A stretch of DNA of 16,583 bases, from the NCBI GenBank assembly GCA_035558335.1, contig DATMCM010000507.1, positions 1-16,583 of the forward strand. The letters are read 5' to 3'. Source of the DNA: Onstottus_B sp035558335 (lineage in GTDB: Bacteria > Acidobacteriota > Blastocatellia > UBA7656). Below the pieces are notes generated by a model that was not told where the DNA came from, did no database searches, and saw nothing but the letters and a program-made list of their open reading frames with translations. Below, one piece after another: positions 6,286-14,200 of this stretch (the first letter of the stretch is position 1; every line of letters begins with the position of its first letter). Position numbers and translations under genes: made by a program.

Positions 6286-7295
6286 GAAAGGAAAGGGCAG
6301 ACAACTTAAAGCAGCGGGTGGCAACCATCACGCTGACGGTTTTGGCAGCTATCCTGGTCGACCCGAATGCGACCGCAAGCAGCGCCACGCGGAAACCGCG
6401 CCAATCTGCTCAGGCAGGCCGAAACGCTCATGCGGTCGAGCTGGGAGGCGTCGGCCAACTAAAAGGCGTCTTCCAGTCCGACGCGGGCAAGGTGCGGTTG
6501 GTTACTCTGGTGTCTCCCACCTGACCAATGTGCCGTTGGGGGTTCTCCAACATAGTCAAGACACTAAAGAGTGTGAAGGATGATCGCGTGAGAGCATACG
6601 TTGTTTGGCTTCCGATCTTTGGCGGGGACTTCAGAGGCGAAGCGCGGAAGTTGTCAAACAGCTTCAGCGACAAGCGAGTCTCTTACTTCGTCGACGCGAA
6701 GTCCGAGACTGGCAAGCTGTGGGAGGGAGTCTTAAGGACTGATAGGTTCATTGCGTGGGATGTATACATGTTGTATACCGCTGCCGCCAACTGGCAGGAA
6801 GAACCTCCACAGCCTGCGTTTTGGATGCATCAACTTGGCGGCGTCACCAAAGCGCCGACGTTCGATGAAGCCACGTTCACCGCAAAACTGAAGGAGTTAC
6901 TAGGAGATATGAAAGCGTCGCCAACCGCGAGTCAAGCAAACGGGAGAGCCAGGGTGGAGTTCTTGTACTTCAATTCCTGTCCTGGCTATAAGCAGGCCCT
7001 GGCAAATCTCAAAGGCGCTTTGCAAGAGAGCAAGATAAGCGCGGACCTTGTGCTGATCAACGTCGCATCGGAGGAGCAAGCCGCGAAGGTAGGCTTCCAG
7101 GGCTCGCCTTCTATTCGAGTGAATGGCAAAGACTTGGATGGAAGGAATGAAGGTCATTCCTACGGTTGTCGGATCTACCAAATCGGCGGGAGAATCACCG
7201 CCACGCCGACAAGAGAGTTCATTCGGGAGAAACTAAGTGGGCTTCAGCTTGGACGCCCCGGTAGCAGCATACGACAACGCAATGCAAGTCAGTAG
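6282..7295 (+). CDS. Putative selenoprotein: exported two-domain thioredoxin-like protein with UxxC motif
   Basis: Read through the in-frame TGA at 6522-6524, this is one 337-residue protein. A conventional reading splits it into an 80-aa stub and a 255-aa ORF beginning at 6528. Residues 12-26 are hydrophobic (VATITLTVLAAILV), acting as signal peptide or anchor. Domain 1 (about 55-208) has thioredoxin character: VRLVTLVSPT, then position 81 (TGA), then PMC with Cys84. The TGA lies exactly where the first Cys of a CxxC is expected, so it is likely selenocysteine. AYVVWLPIFGGDF, AWDVYMLYTAA and FWMHQLGGVTKAP follow. Domain 2 (about 222-318) is a second thioredoxin-like unit (VEFLYFNSCPGY with Cys233, GFQGSPSIRVNG, YGCRIY with Cys296), resembling small (seleno)proteins seen near mercury-type genes. 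It overlaps merR by ATGA. A nonsense mutation is the alternative, but the downstream frame is intact. Confidence 0.75.
6522..6558 (+). promoter_or_regulatory. Candidate bacterial SECIS hairpin after the in-frame TGA
   Basis: The upper stem is GTTGG (6535-6539) with CCAAC (6547-6551), around a loop GGGTTCT that offers an inner G-U pair and an apical GGTTC. The lower stem is TGAC (6522-6525) with GTCA (6555-6558), so the TGA itself lies at the base, as in E. coli fdhF. The apical loop starts about 16 nt after the TGA and has G as its first base. The internal loop is asymmetric (9 nt against 3 nt), so the fit is reasonable but not decisive. Confidence 0.5.
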
Positions 7296-7309
7296 CATAC
7301 CCCGCGATG

Positions 7310-8206
7310 TTATTTGAAGAGTTCCCGGATTGCATTCGCAACCATGATGGAAGGATTCGTGTTGTCCACCGCAAATCCGTCCTCAACCGACCAAATTGCG
7401 GATAGAACCGCCTGAGCAAAAGCCCACGCCAATGCCCGCTCAGAGTCGAGCTTCAACTTGGCCCCATAGATCGAAAGTCTTCTCTCGATTGTCTCTGGGT
7501 TGGCGAACAGCTCCGGGTTTTCATACGGATTTCGAAGGCTTGCCCCGATTTCATACTCGACCTCCCCGAGTACGCCTTTAGGATCTATCGCCAGCCAACC
7601 GCGATCAGAATCGAAGAGCACGTTGTAATGGTGGAGATCGCCGTGGAGCAGTCGTGTGTCTGATTGCGACTTACAAAGCTCCGAGTACAAGAATTGGCCT
7701 TGCTCGACCAGCGTGTCACGAACCTGATGATCGCCGCTCGCCAGATATCGTTGAAACCCAACGCCCCAGTCCTGGCCCGTAACCAGGTGTTTCAATGATT
7801 CGCGCGGATGGGACATCCTTTGAACTACTTCCGCCAGAATCTCTGTTGCCTCGTCGTCTCGACCATCCAGAGCTACGCTGGCAAGCGAAGTACCCGGTCT
7901 CAGCCTTTCCAGGAGCACCGCGCCCTCAACGTACTCATAAGCGCGTACGATGCCCCATCCATCGAAGGCATCGAGTACCTCACCACACCGCGACTCGTCT
8001 CCCGGATGGCGTACCACCTTGAGTACGACGGGCTGATTGCCGCGCTTGCCGAACGCGATACAGGAGCTCTCGGTCTCCAGTGTTTCTTCGACAGAGACGT
8101 TCCAAACTCGAACGTGCTCGTCGACTCGTTCCGCAAGGTGCCTGATAGTCACGGGCGTGCTACCCTTCGCTCCGAGATCAGCTCTGGCTGCCGCGTTCAT
8201 CTCCAC
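7310..8206 (-). CDS. APH(6)/hydroxyurea-type phosphotransferase (streptomycin-kinase-like)
   Basis: A 298-aa aminoglycoside phosphotransferase-fold kinase. The key segments are VVLKVVRHP (N-lobe Lys63), the Brenner-type catalytic loop LLHGDLHHYNVL with D190 and N195, and AIDPKG with D208 in place of DFG. HGDLHxxNVL followed by IDPKG is characteristic of the APH(6)/hydroxyurea-resistance group (StrB-like), which phosphorylates streptomycin 6-OH or related small molecules. Chromosomal homologues of unknown substrate are common, so resistance is not proven. The start is GTG 8206; ATG 8200 is an alternative. It follows the phosphodiesterase gene by 6 bp on the same strand, so the two are probably co-transcribed. 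Its 3' end converges with the selenoprotein gene, leaving only 14 bp between them. Confidence 0.85.
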   Translation of the reverse strand: MEMNAAARADLGAKGSTPVTIRHLAERVDEHVRVWNVSVEETLETESSCIAFGKRGNQPVVLKVVRHPGDESRCGEVLDAFDGWGIVRAYEYVEGAVLLERLRPGTSLASVALDGRDDEATEILAEVVQRMSHPRESLKHLVTGQDWGVGFQRYLASGDHQVRDTLVEQGQFLYSELCKSQSDTRLLHGDLHHYNVLFDSDRGWLAIDPKGVLGEVEYEIGASLRNPYENPELFANPETIERRLSIYGAKLKLDSERALAWAFAQAVLSAIWSVEDGFAVDNTNPSIMVANAIRELFK

Positions 8207-8212
8207 TTCAAG

Positions 8213-9568
8213 TCACTTCAGCGTCGCCGCCAGGTTGTGCCCTTCGGCCATCGGAAGCGCGACCCCCAGAAACCCTGCCAGGGTCGGAGCGATGTCTCTC
8301 ATATCTATTTGTCCGAGGTCGCGGCCGGCGGCGATACCGGGACCGGCTATGAAGAACGAAGAGTTCATCTCGGTGACATCAGGTGCGTAGCCGTGGGTAC
8401 CTCCCGATCTGACCGTCGCTGTCACCGGGCCCTGAAGCTTGCTACCAAGCCGGTAGCCAGGCTTCAAGGCAACGACAAGCGCCGCGTCCGGGAAGCCTCC
8501 CATTGCGCGAGCCCCGGCGCGATCGACGACCTTTGCGACGCCTGACGCCGCGTCGCTTGCAAGGCGATTCAATACTTCAGCCGCTTTGTTTCTCGCTTCA
8601 TCGTCATTCTCATTACGAAGCATGATCCCGGCCGACCCTCCTCCGTACCACGCAAAGGCTCGCCAGGCTTTCACCTTGCCCTGGTCGTTCAGTTCGATCA
8701 GCCCCGCTTCGTGGAGTGCGGAGTTCAAATTGACTTCTTTGTCGGTGAGCTTGAAGCCGTGGTCCGACACGACGCAGACGATCGCTCGTCCCCCGCCGAG
8801 CTTCTCGGCCGCAGCGCGGATCTGGCCGATGATGCTATCCAACTGTTCGAGAATGGCGAACGTCTGCGGACTGTACGGCCCGCTCGTGTGCTCCTCTTCG
8901 TCGAGGCTGCCGAAATAGCAAAGATGAAAACGCGGCCTCTTCTTTTCCAGGACGTATGTATCGAAAGATGCGCGTCGAACGTCGCCGGCTATCGAATAAT
9001 CGTTGCCGTCGGTATACGCGCCAAGCGCTCGCTCTGCTTCGGCGAGAAGGCCGGGTGTCGACAGAGCGCGGATCGCCTTCCGGTCTTCTGCGTTTTCTGC
9101 CCGCCAATATTGAACGATATTGAACGTGATGTTTGCTCCGACCGAGACCGGCCAATCGACGTTTCCCGTCGTCAGTCCCGCTTTCGCGCAGGCGTCCCAA
9201 AGAGTCGGGACTCTTATGTCCTCCGAGTACCAGTACCAGCCGTTCAGATTCTTGCTGTATGGATCGAACGGAGAGTTCGCGATAATTCCATGCCTGGCCG
9301 GGGCGACTCCGGTCACCATCGTTGTATGGCTGGGATAGGTAACGGTGGGAAGCACGCCGGTGACTCCCGACGCGTGACTTCCATCCGCAACCAGCTTTCG
9401 CAAGTTGGAGATCTTCAAGCCGTTCTTGTCTGCCTCGAGCACGTGGTCGGGCTTCAGACCGTCGATCGAGATCAAAACGACAGGGACTGTCCTCGTCTGC
9501 CGGGCAGCAGATCCAAAGAATGGCAACGCCAGCAAACACAGCGTCACGCCGAGGGTCGTTCCGCGCAT
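8213..9568 (-). CDS. Secreted NPP-type alkaline phosphatase superfamily phosphodiesterase
   Basis: A 451-aa nucleotide pyrophosphatase/phosphodiesterase-like enzyme. An N-terminal signal peptide (TTLGVTLCLLALPFFGSA, cleaved near AARQ) indicates export. Metal and catalytic motifs in order: D36 in LISIDGLKPD, the nucleophile Thr in PTVTYPSHTTMVTG (about 74-86), GSLDEEEH (D223/H227), SDHGF (D269-H270), and GTHGY near the C-terminus. It probably hydrolyses phosphodiesters or pyrophosphates (nucleotides, lipid head groups) in the periplasm. I choose ATG 9568 because GGAGG lies 6 nt upstream; an in-frame start 27 nt earlier lacks this. It is followed after 6 bp by the APH-like gene and diverges from the TonB receptor across a region with an 11-bp periodic repeat array, which fits a phosphate-scavenging role. 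Confidence 0.88.
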   Translation of the reverse strand: MRGTTLGVTLCLLALPFFGSAARQTRTVPVVLISIDGLKPDHVLEADKNGLKISNLRKLVADGSHASGVTGVLPTVTYPSHTTMVTGVAPARHGIIANSPFDPYSKNLNGWYWYSEDIRVPTLWDACAKAGLTTGNVDWPVSVGANITFNIVQYWRAENAEDRKAIRALSTPGLLAEAERALGAYTDGNDYSIAGDVRRASFDTYVLEKKRPRFHLCYFGSLDEEEHTSGPYSPQTFAILEQLDSIIGQIRAAAEKLGGGRAIVCVVSDHGFKLTDKEVNLNSALHEAGLIELNDQGKVKAWRAFAWYGGGSAGIMLRNENDDEARNKAAEVLNRLASDAASGVAKVVDRAGARAMGGFPDAALVVALKPGYRLGSKLQGPVTATVRSGGTHGYAPDVTEMNSSFFIAGPGIAAGRDLGQIDMRDIAPTLAGFLGVALPMAEGHNLAATLK

Positions 9569-9985
9569 TTTTGTCCTCCAGGCAGTTGTTATCACGCCGG
9601 CGAACGGATTCCAAGCGCCAACCTTAGGGTTTACGGAAGCTCAAGCTTTGTTTACAGAGATTTTAGATTTGTTTCTCGCCGCTTCTTGCGAGACTTACTG
9701 GCTATGCGAGCCTTTCCCGCGCAACTCGAGAAGACTCGTGAATCCTTAGGCCTGAAACTCTGTGGGACGAACTCGACCGGCGTCGGGCTGAAGTTCACAT
9801 GGATTTAATCTGCTCTTCATATCCGATTAACCCTTGATTGGTAGACTCCGCCCTTGAATCACATCTTTCCAGGGGTTCGAGATTGCTCGGGCGCTAGTGC
9901 GTCTGGTGTTTGTGTCTTACGGACCTTCTAGCAGATCAATGGCCTTGAAACCAAAACCTTTCCGCAATTTCACACAGGAGGCGAT
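9569..9985. other. 417-bp divergent regulatory region
   Basis: It separates the minus-strand phosphodiesterase from the plus-strand TonB receptor and holds no convincing gene. The main structure is the 11-bp periodic array at 9793-9843. A ribosome binding site, AGGAGG, precedes ATG 9986 by 4 nt. Confidence 0.6.
9793..9847 (+). promoter_or_regulatory. Five-unit 11-bp periodic Pho-box-like array with -10, array E
   Basis: GTTCACA (9793), TTTAATC (9804), CTTCATA (9815), ATTAACC (9826) and a degenerate ATTGGTA (9837) start exactly 11 bp apart. TAGACT (9842-9847), a plausible -10, begins 9 bp after the fourth unit, about the spacing seen in PhoB-activated promoters that lack a -35. The array lies about 140 bp upstream of the TonB receptor and 225 bp upstream of the phosphodiesterase. 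Confidence 0.55.
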
Positions 9986-12900
9986 ATGCGACAGCAGGAA
10001 ACCGCGCGGCGACGCCGCTCATTGAGTTTAATACTTACCCTCACGCTGGTGGCCCAATTGTGCATGCAAGTGATGGCATCGGCTCAAACCGATCGAGGCC
10101 GGATCTCCGGCACGGTTCGGGATCAAAACAAGGCGGTCATTCAAGGGGCCAGTGTCACCGTCAAGAACGAAGGCACCGGTGAAGAGCGGGTAGTCAACAC
10201 CGACGAGCAGGGCTCTTACCTGGTATCAAACCTGAAACCGGCGCTGTACACGCTCAGTGTCAGCGCATCGGGTTTTAGCAAATCGGAGGTCACCGGTCTG
10301 CAGTTGCTTGTCGGAGAAACGCTGACGCAGGACCTTGAGATCAAACCGTCCGGTACGAGCGAAAGCGTGACGGTCGTCGCCAACGAAAGCGCCGCGCTTG
10401 ATGTTTCATCCGCCAGCATGTCCGCAAACGTCAATCCGCGCGAGGTGAAGGAGCTGCCGCTCAACGGGCGCCAGTTATCGCAGCTTTATCTCCAGGCGCC
10501 CGGCTCGCTCAACAGCGGCTCGGGAACCTTCGGCGATATTCGCTTCAGCGGGCGCGCCGTGGAACAAAACGCGATTCGTTACGACGGCGTTGAAGGGTCG
10601 GCGATCATCGACGCGGCGCCGGGTAACCTGAACGGAGAGATCGCCTCGCCGTTTCGGTTGCAGGCCTCGCTGGAGAACGTCCAGGAGTTCCGCGTCGACT
10701 CCAACAGCTATCCCGCTGAATACGGAACGGGCACCGGTGGACAGGTCAGCGTCGTCACTAAATCAGGCGGCAATCAGTTTCACGGCTCGGTCTTTGAGTA
10801 TCTGCGCAACAACGTTCTGGACGCGCGAAACTGGTTCGACCGCGATTTCAAGTCGCCGCTTCGTCTGAACCAGTTCGGCGGATCGATCGGCGGCCCGATC
10901 ATTAAGGACAAGTTTTTCTTTTTCGGAAGCTACGAAGGCTATCGATTGCGCTCGGGCATTAACATCGTGGAAGGCATACCGAAGCTCTCGCGTTGCGCAA
11001 CGGCCGTCCTCGCCGTGCGAGGGCTCTGTCAAAACGCGTTTCTTGGGCCGGGCGGCGTTCGCACGGTGACCAATCCGCTCACCAGTCCGGATTTCGACAT
11101 CGGCCAGTTAGCCGCGAGCAACCCGGTCAACGAGAACTCGGGTTCGTTGCGCTTCGATTACCGAATGAATGAGAAGAACACTTTCTACGTTCGTTACTTC
11201 CGCGATCAGGGCGACAACAATCAACCGCAGAACGTCTCAGGCGCGCGCGCGATCTACAACTACGTGCCGCAAAACGGCGTCGCATCGTGGCAGACGGCTA
11301 TCGGGCAGACCAAGGTCAACGAGTTCAAGGTGGGTTACAACTCGGCTTATACTCGCGTAGCCGGTAGCGCACCGATTGTCGACGGCATTGATCTTTCGGC
11401 GGTGACGATCAACCTTTCAGGCAGCGTCGCACTCGCGAACATACCCGGTCAGGGCAATTCAGCGGGTCTGTCAATTCCGGGCGGGCTGTTTCGCCTCAAT
11501 TCGGCAACCAACGGACGGGGCGCGCCTTACACGCCGTATACCATCGGGTTGATCGACAACTTCAGCTGGGCCCGCGGCGCCCATTCGCTCAAGTTCGGCG
11601 AGGAGGTTCGATTCATCCGTGTCTACACAGATCGTTTGGGTGGTACGACTTACTCCTACTCCAACCTCTCCAACTTCCTGACCAACACGGCGTCGTCCGT
11701 GCAATATAACGGCGACGTCAGCGCGCCCAGTGTGTTCAACAATGGAGCGACCGGCAATCGCTTCGCCAAGTCGGAGTATTACATCTTCTATGCGCAGGAT
11801 GAGTGGAGGATCAAACCGAATCTGACCCTCAACTACGGACTGCGCTATGAATACTACACACCGCTCCGCGAGGCTAATAATCTGCAGGTGGTCTTTGACA
11901 TAGACAACGGGGTCATCCTCCCCTCAGACACGACAGTCTACAAAGCGGTGAAGACCAATTTCGGGCCGCGTCTGGCACTTTCGTGGTCGCCGAAGCCAAA
12001 CGGCTCGGGATTCTTTGGCGGCGGCAGGACGGTGATTCGCGGCGGCTTCGGCATCAACTACGGACCGGGGCAGACCGAAGACCAGATTCAGCCGATTGAA
12101 TCCGATCGCGTAGCCTCGACCTTGAGCAATGTGAGCAACGCGTTTCCGGCCAATATCCCGTTGATAGTGGCTAACTTCATCGCCAACCCGAACAATCGCT
12201 CCTACCAGCCTCGCGCTTATGACCGGGAGAACTATCGGGTGCCGGAGCGAATCTTCTCTTACTCCGCTTCAATGCAACAGGAGCTGCCCTACAACATGGT
12301 GCTGACCGTTGCGTACGTCGGCAGCCAGGGGCGCAATCTGTTCCTGCGCAGCGTTGCAAATCAGATCGTCGCGGTGCGAACCAACGTCAACCCGGCCAGC
12401 AACGCCATCGTGATCCGCGAATTTTCAATCGTGACCGAAAACGGGCCAGGCGCGAATCCAACCGTACTGAATCCCTATGCTGAGATTGACTACAAGCGGA
12501 GCGGCGGGCACGACAGCTACAATGCGTTCCAGACGACGCTGACGCGCAGGTTCAGCACTGGCGTGACCCTCAACGCGCAATACACGTTCGGAAAGAGTTG
12601 GGGCAACACCGCCGGCTCGAATGAGGCCGCAACAGCGGGAAACCTGGCCCGCCAGACTGCGGACTTCGACTACGATAACGGTTACAACAATTTCGACGTG
12701 CGCCACACGTTCAACGTCAGCGCGATCTATTCGCTCCCCTGGGGCAATGGTGGGTCGAAGGCAAGCAAGGCGCTGCTCGGCGGCTGGGAGGTCGGCACGA
12801 TCATGAACGCGCGAAGCGGTCTGCCGATCCCCGTCCAGATCACCCGCCCTGACATTCTCTACAAAGACGCGGCAGGCATCTTCTATGGAGGGCCGGGAGC

Positions 12901-13378
12901 TGGCCGTGTAGCAGTCATCAACACGCCGGGCGGCGGCAACTCGCGCAACGTTAGGCGTCCCGATCTGATTCCCGGCGTCAATCCTTTCATCAACAAGGAT
13001 CGGACGATCCTCAACCCGGCAGCCTTCGCGATTCCAGCGCCGGGCACGTTCGGCAATCTGGTGCGCAACCAGATACACGGGCTGCCTTTCTTCCAGCAGG
13101 ATGTGATCATCTCGAAGAAGTTCACCATCACCGAATCGGTCAACATCCAGTTTCGCGCTGAGATCTTCGATGTCTTCAACGGGACGAACTTTGCCAACCC
13201 GCCGGCGCAACTGCCGAGCACCTTCACCACCGGTCCGGCGCTGACCTTGCAGCCCGGCCAGCCATTCTCGGCATCGACGGCGGGCGCGGCCTTCGGTGTG
13301 GTGAACCGCACAGTCGAGCGTACGGTCGGACTTGGCACGAACCGTCAGATTCAGTTCGCGCTACGGCTCAATTTCTGA
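9986..13378 (+). CDS. Oar-like TonB-dependent receptor with carboxypeptidase-regulatory domain
   Basis: A 1130-aa outer-membrane receptor. Residues 1-34 are a signal peptide (Arg-rich, then LSLILTLTLVAQLCM, cleaved near ASAQ). Residues about 37-120 form a CnaB/carboxypeptidase-regulatory-like beta domain (GRISGTVRDQNKAVIQGASV, GSYLVSNLKPALYTLSVSASGF). The plug follows at about 130-255 (PREVKELPLNGRQL, NAIRYDG, VQEFRVDSN, EYGTGTGGQVSVVTKSG), and then a long beta barrel ending LRLNF with the terminal Phe recognised by the BAM machinery. The start is supported by AGGAGG 4 nt upstream. The architecture is very common in Acidobacteriota. The substrate is unknown; Oar relatives move peptides, carbohydrates or proteins. 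The Pho-like array upstream suggests response to phosphate limitation. The gene stands alone and is followed by a strong hairpin. Confidence 0.93.
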   Translation: MRQQETARRRRSLSLILTLTLVAQLCMQVMASAQTDRGRISGTVRDQNKAVIQGASVTVKNEGTGEERVVNTDEQGSYLVSNLKPALYTLSVSASGFSKSEVTGLQLLVGETLTQDLEIKPSGTSESVTVVANESAALDVSSASMSANVNPREVKELPLNGRQLSQLYLQAPGSLNSGSGTFGDIRFSGRAVEQNAIRYDGVEGSAIIDAAPGNLNGEIASPFRLQASLENVQEFRVDSNSYPAEYGTGTGGQVSVVTKSGGNQFHGSVFEYLRNNVLDARNWFDRDFKSPLRLNQFGGSIGGPIIKDKFFFFGSYEGYRLRSGINIVEGIPKLSRCATAVLAVRGLCQNAFLGPGGVRTVTNPLTSPDFDIGQLAASNPVNENSGSLRFDYRMNEKNTFYVRYFRDQGDNNQPQNVSGARAIYNYVPQNGVASWQTAIGQTKVNEFKVGYNSAYTRVAGSAPIVDGIDLSAVTINLSGSVALANIPGQGNSAGLSIPGGLFRLNSATNGRGAPYTPYTIGLIDNFSWARGAHSLKFGEEVRFIRVYTDRLGGTTYSYSNLSNFLTNTASSVQYNGDVSAPSVFNNGATGNRFAKSEYYIFYAQDEWRIKPNLTLNYGLRYEYYTPLREANNLQVVFDIDNGVILPSDTTVYKAVKTNFGPRLALSWSPKPNGSGFFGGGRTVIRGGFGINYGPGQTEDQIQPIESDRVASTLSNVSNAFPANIPLIVANFIANPNNRSYQPRAYDRENYRVPERIFSYSASMQQELPYNMVLTVAYVGSQGRNLFLRSVANQIVAVRTNVNPASNAIVIREFSIVTENGPGANPTVLNPYAEIDYKRSGGHDSYNAFQTTLTRRFSTGVTLNAQYTFGKSWGNTAGSNEAATAGNLARQTADFDYDNGYNNFDVRHTFNVSAIYSLPWGNGGSKASKALLGGWEVGTIMNARSGLPIPVQITRPDILYKDAAGIFYGGPGAGRVAVINTPGGGNSRNVRRPDLIPGVNPFINKDRTILNPAAFAIPAPGTFGNLVRNQIHGLPFFQQDVIISKKFTITESVNIQFRAEIFDVFNGTNFANPPAQLPSTFTTGPALTLQPGQPFSASTAGAAFGVVNRTVERTVGLGTNRQIQFALRLNF

Positions 13379-13405
13379 TCCCGGACTGATGATCAAGCAA
13401 CAACG

Positions 13406-13440
13406 CGAGATCGCCCGGTCCTTGTGAACGGGCGATCTCG
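13406..13440 (+). terminator. 12-bp perfect hairpin after the TonB receptor
   Basis: CGAGATCGCCCG and CGGGCGATCTCG form a perfect 12-bp stem with an 11-nt loop, 27 nt after the receptor stop. AAGCATTTTG follows, a weak U-run. It probably ends the receptor transcript just before the arsenic island. Confidence 0.7.
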
Positions 13441-13460
13441 AAGCATTTTGAGCGTCACTA

Positions 13461-13697
13461 ATGAACGCAGAAAGCAAACACAAATTGATATGGGGCTGGC
13501 TAAGACTATTTCTAGCCTTTCTCCAGATGTCTTTTGTAGCCGCGACCATCGGCGCGCTTTTGGCCGTGGGGCCGGAACCTGTTACGCTTGTGTTCCTCGG
13601 AATTGCTACCGCTTCGACGGTGATCAGCTTGCTGATATTCCGAAGGCGGTCGGATCCGAAGCTGCCACACGCTCAAACACCGAAGCGACGAAAATGA
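13461..13697 (+). CDS. Small membrane protein (78 aa) coupled to arsC
   Basis: The protein has two predicted membrane helices (about 9-36, LIWGWLRLFLAFLQMSFVAA and onward; about 40-60, VTLVFLGIATASTVISLLIF) and a basic, Pro-rich cytoplasmic tail ending TPKRRK. Its stop overlaps the arsC start as ATGA, indicating translational coupling. It is too short for a known arsenite permease (ArsB or Acr3), and I do not recognise the family. Co-location suggests a helper in arsenic handling, but nothing else shows it. The start is ATG 13461 with a weak ribosome binding site. Confidence 0.7.
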   Translation: MNAESKHKLIWGWLRLFLAFLQMSFVAATIGALLAVGPEPVTLVFLGIATASTVISLLIFRRRSDPKLPHAQTPKRRK

Positions 13698-14185
13698 GGA
13701 ACACCAGACGCGTTCTTTTTCTGTGCACGGGAAACTCGGCCCGAAGCATCTTCTGCGAATACCTGCTGAAACGAATCGGGGGCGACCGATTCGAAGCGTA
13801 TAGCGCAGGCGCTCAACCAACCGGCGTTGTTAACCCATTCACGATACGTGTGTTGAAGGAGTTGTACCATCTGGACACAAGCGAGGCGCGCAGCAAATCG
13901 TGGGACGAGTTCAAGGACATTGAATTCGATTTCGTGATAACGGTGTGCGACAACGCTCGCGAGTCCTGTCCTTTTTGGCCCGGCCAGCCGATCCTTGCGC
14001 ACTGGGGAGTCCCCGACCCGGCTCTGGCCACCGGCACCGACGAAGACAAGTTTCGAGAATTCAGGAACGCCGCTTTGCTCATCCAACGCCGGCTCGAGTT
14101 GTTCTGCTCGCTCCCTTTCGAGAGACTCGATCGCTTGAAACTGATCGAGCTGACTCAGGGCATCGGCAGGGAACAGCCCCGGTAG
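13694..14185 (+). CDS. arsC: Arsenate reductase, low-molecular-weight phosphatase type
   Basis: A 163-aa cytoplasmic enzyme that reduces arsenate to arsenite, of the thioredoxin-coupled class (Staphylococcus pI258 ArsC). The catalytic P-loop CTGNSARS places Cys11 and Arg17. The second and third redox cysteines are Cys85 and Cys92 in VCDNARESCPFW, matching C10/C82/C89 of pI258, and D108 in WGVPDPA is the general acid. An upstream in-frame ATG at 13424 would add 90 residues unlike the family and would overlap the membrane-protein gene entirely, so 13694 is used. It is coupled to the membrane protein upstream. No arsenite efflux pump lies in the window. Confidence 0.93.
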   Translation: MRNTRRVLFLCTGNSARSIFCEYLLKRIGGDRFEAYSAGAQPTGVVNPFTIRVLKELYHLDTSEARSKSWDEFKDIEFDFVITVCDNARESCPFWPGQPILAHWGVPDPALATGTDEDKFREFRNAALLIQRRLELFCSLPFERLDRLKLIELTQGIGREQPR

Positions 14186-14200
14186 CATCCCGCCCAAATC

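Noticed and set aside
6528..7295. Independent 255-aa gene starting at ATG 6528
   Set aside because: It has no ribosome binding site, starts in the middle of a thioredoxin motif and lacks the export signal. It is in frame with the preceding stub, so the read-through selenoprotein explains it better.
8711..9808. Long plus-strand ORF opposite the phosphodiesterase
   Set aside because: It is antisense to a gene with full catalytic motifs, has Arg/Asp-rich composition typical of a shadow frame and no recognisable domain.
12425..13210. 261-aa minus-strand ORF within the TonB receptor
   Set aside because: Shadow of the receptor barrel; low-complexity Arg/Val/Asp composition and no ribosome binding site.
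13424..13693. 90-residue N-terminal extension of ArsC
   Set aside because: LMW-phosphatase ArsC begins just before the CTGNSARS loop. The extension lies over the coupled membrane-protein gene in another frame.
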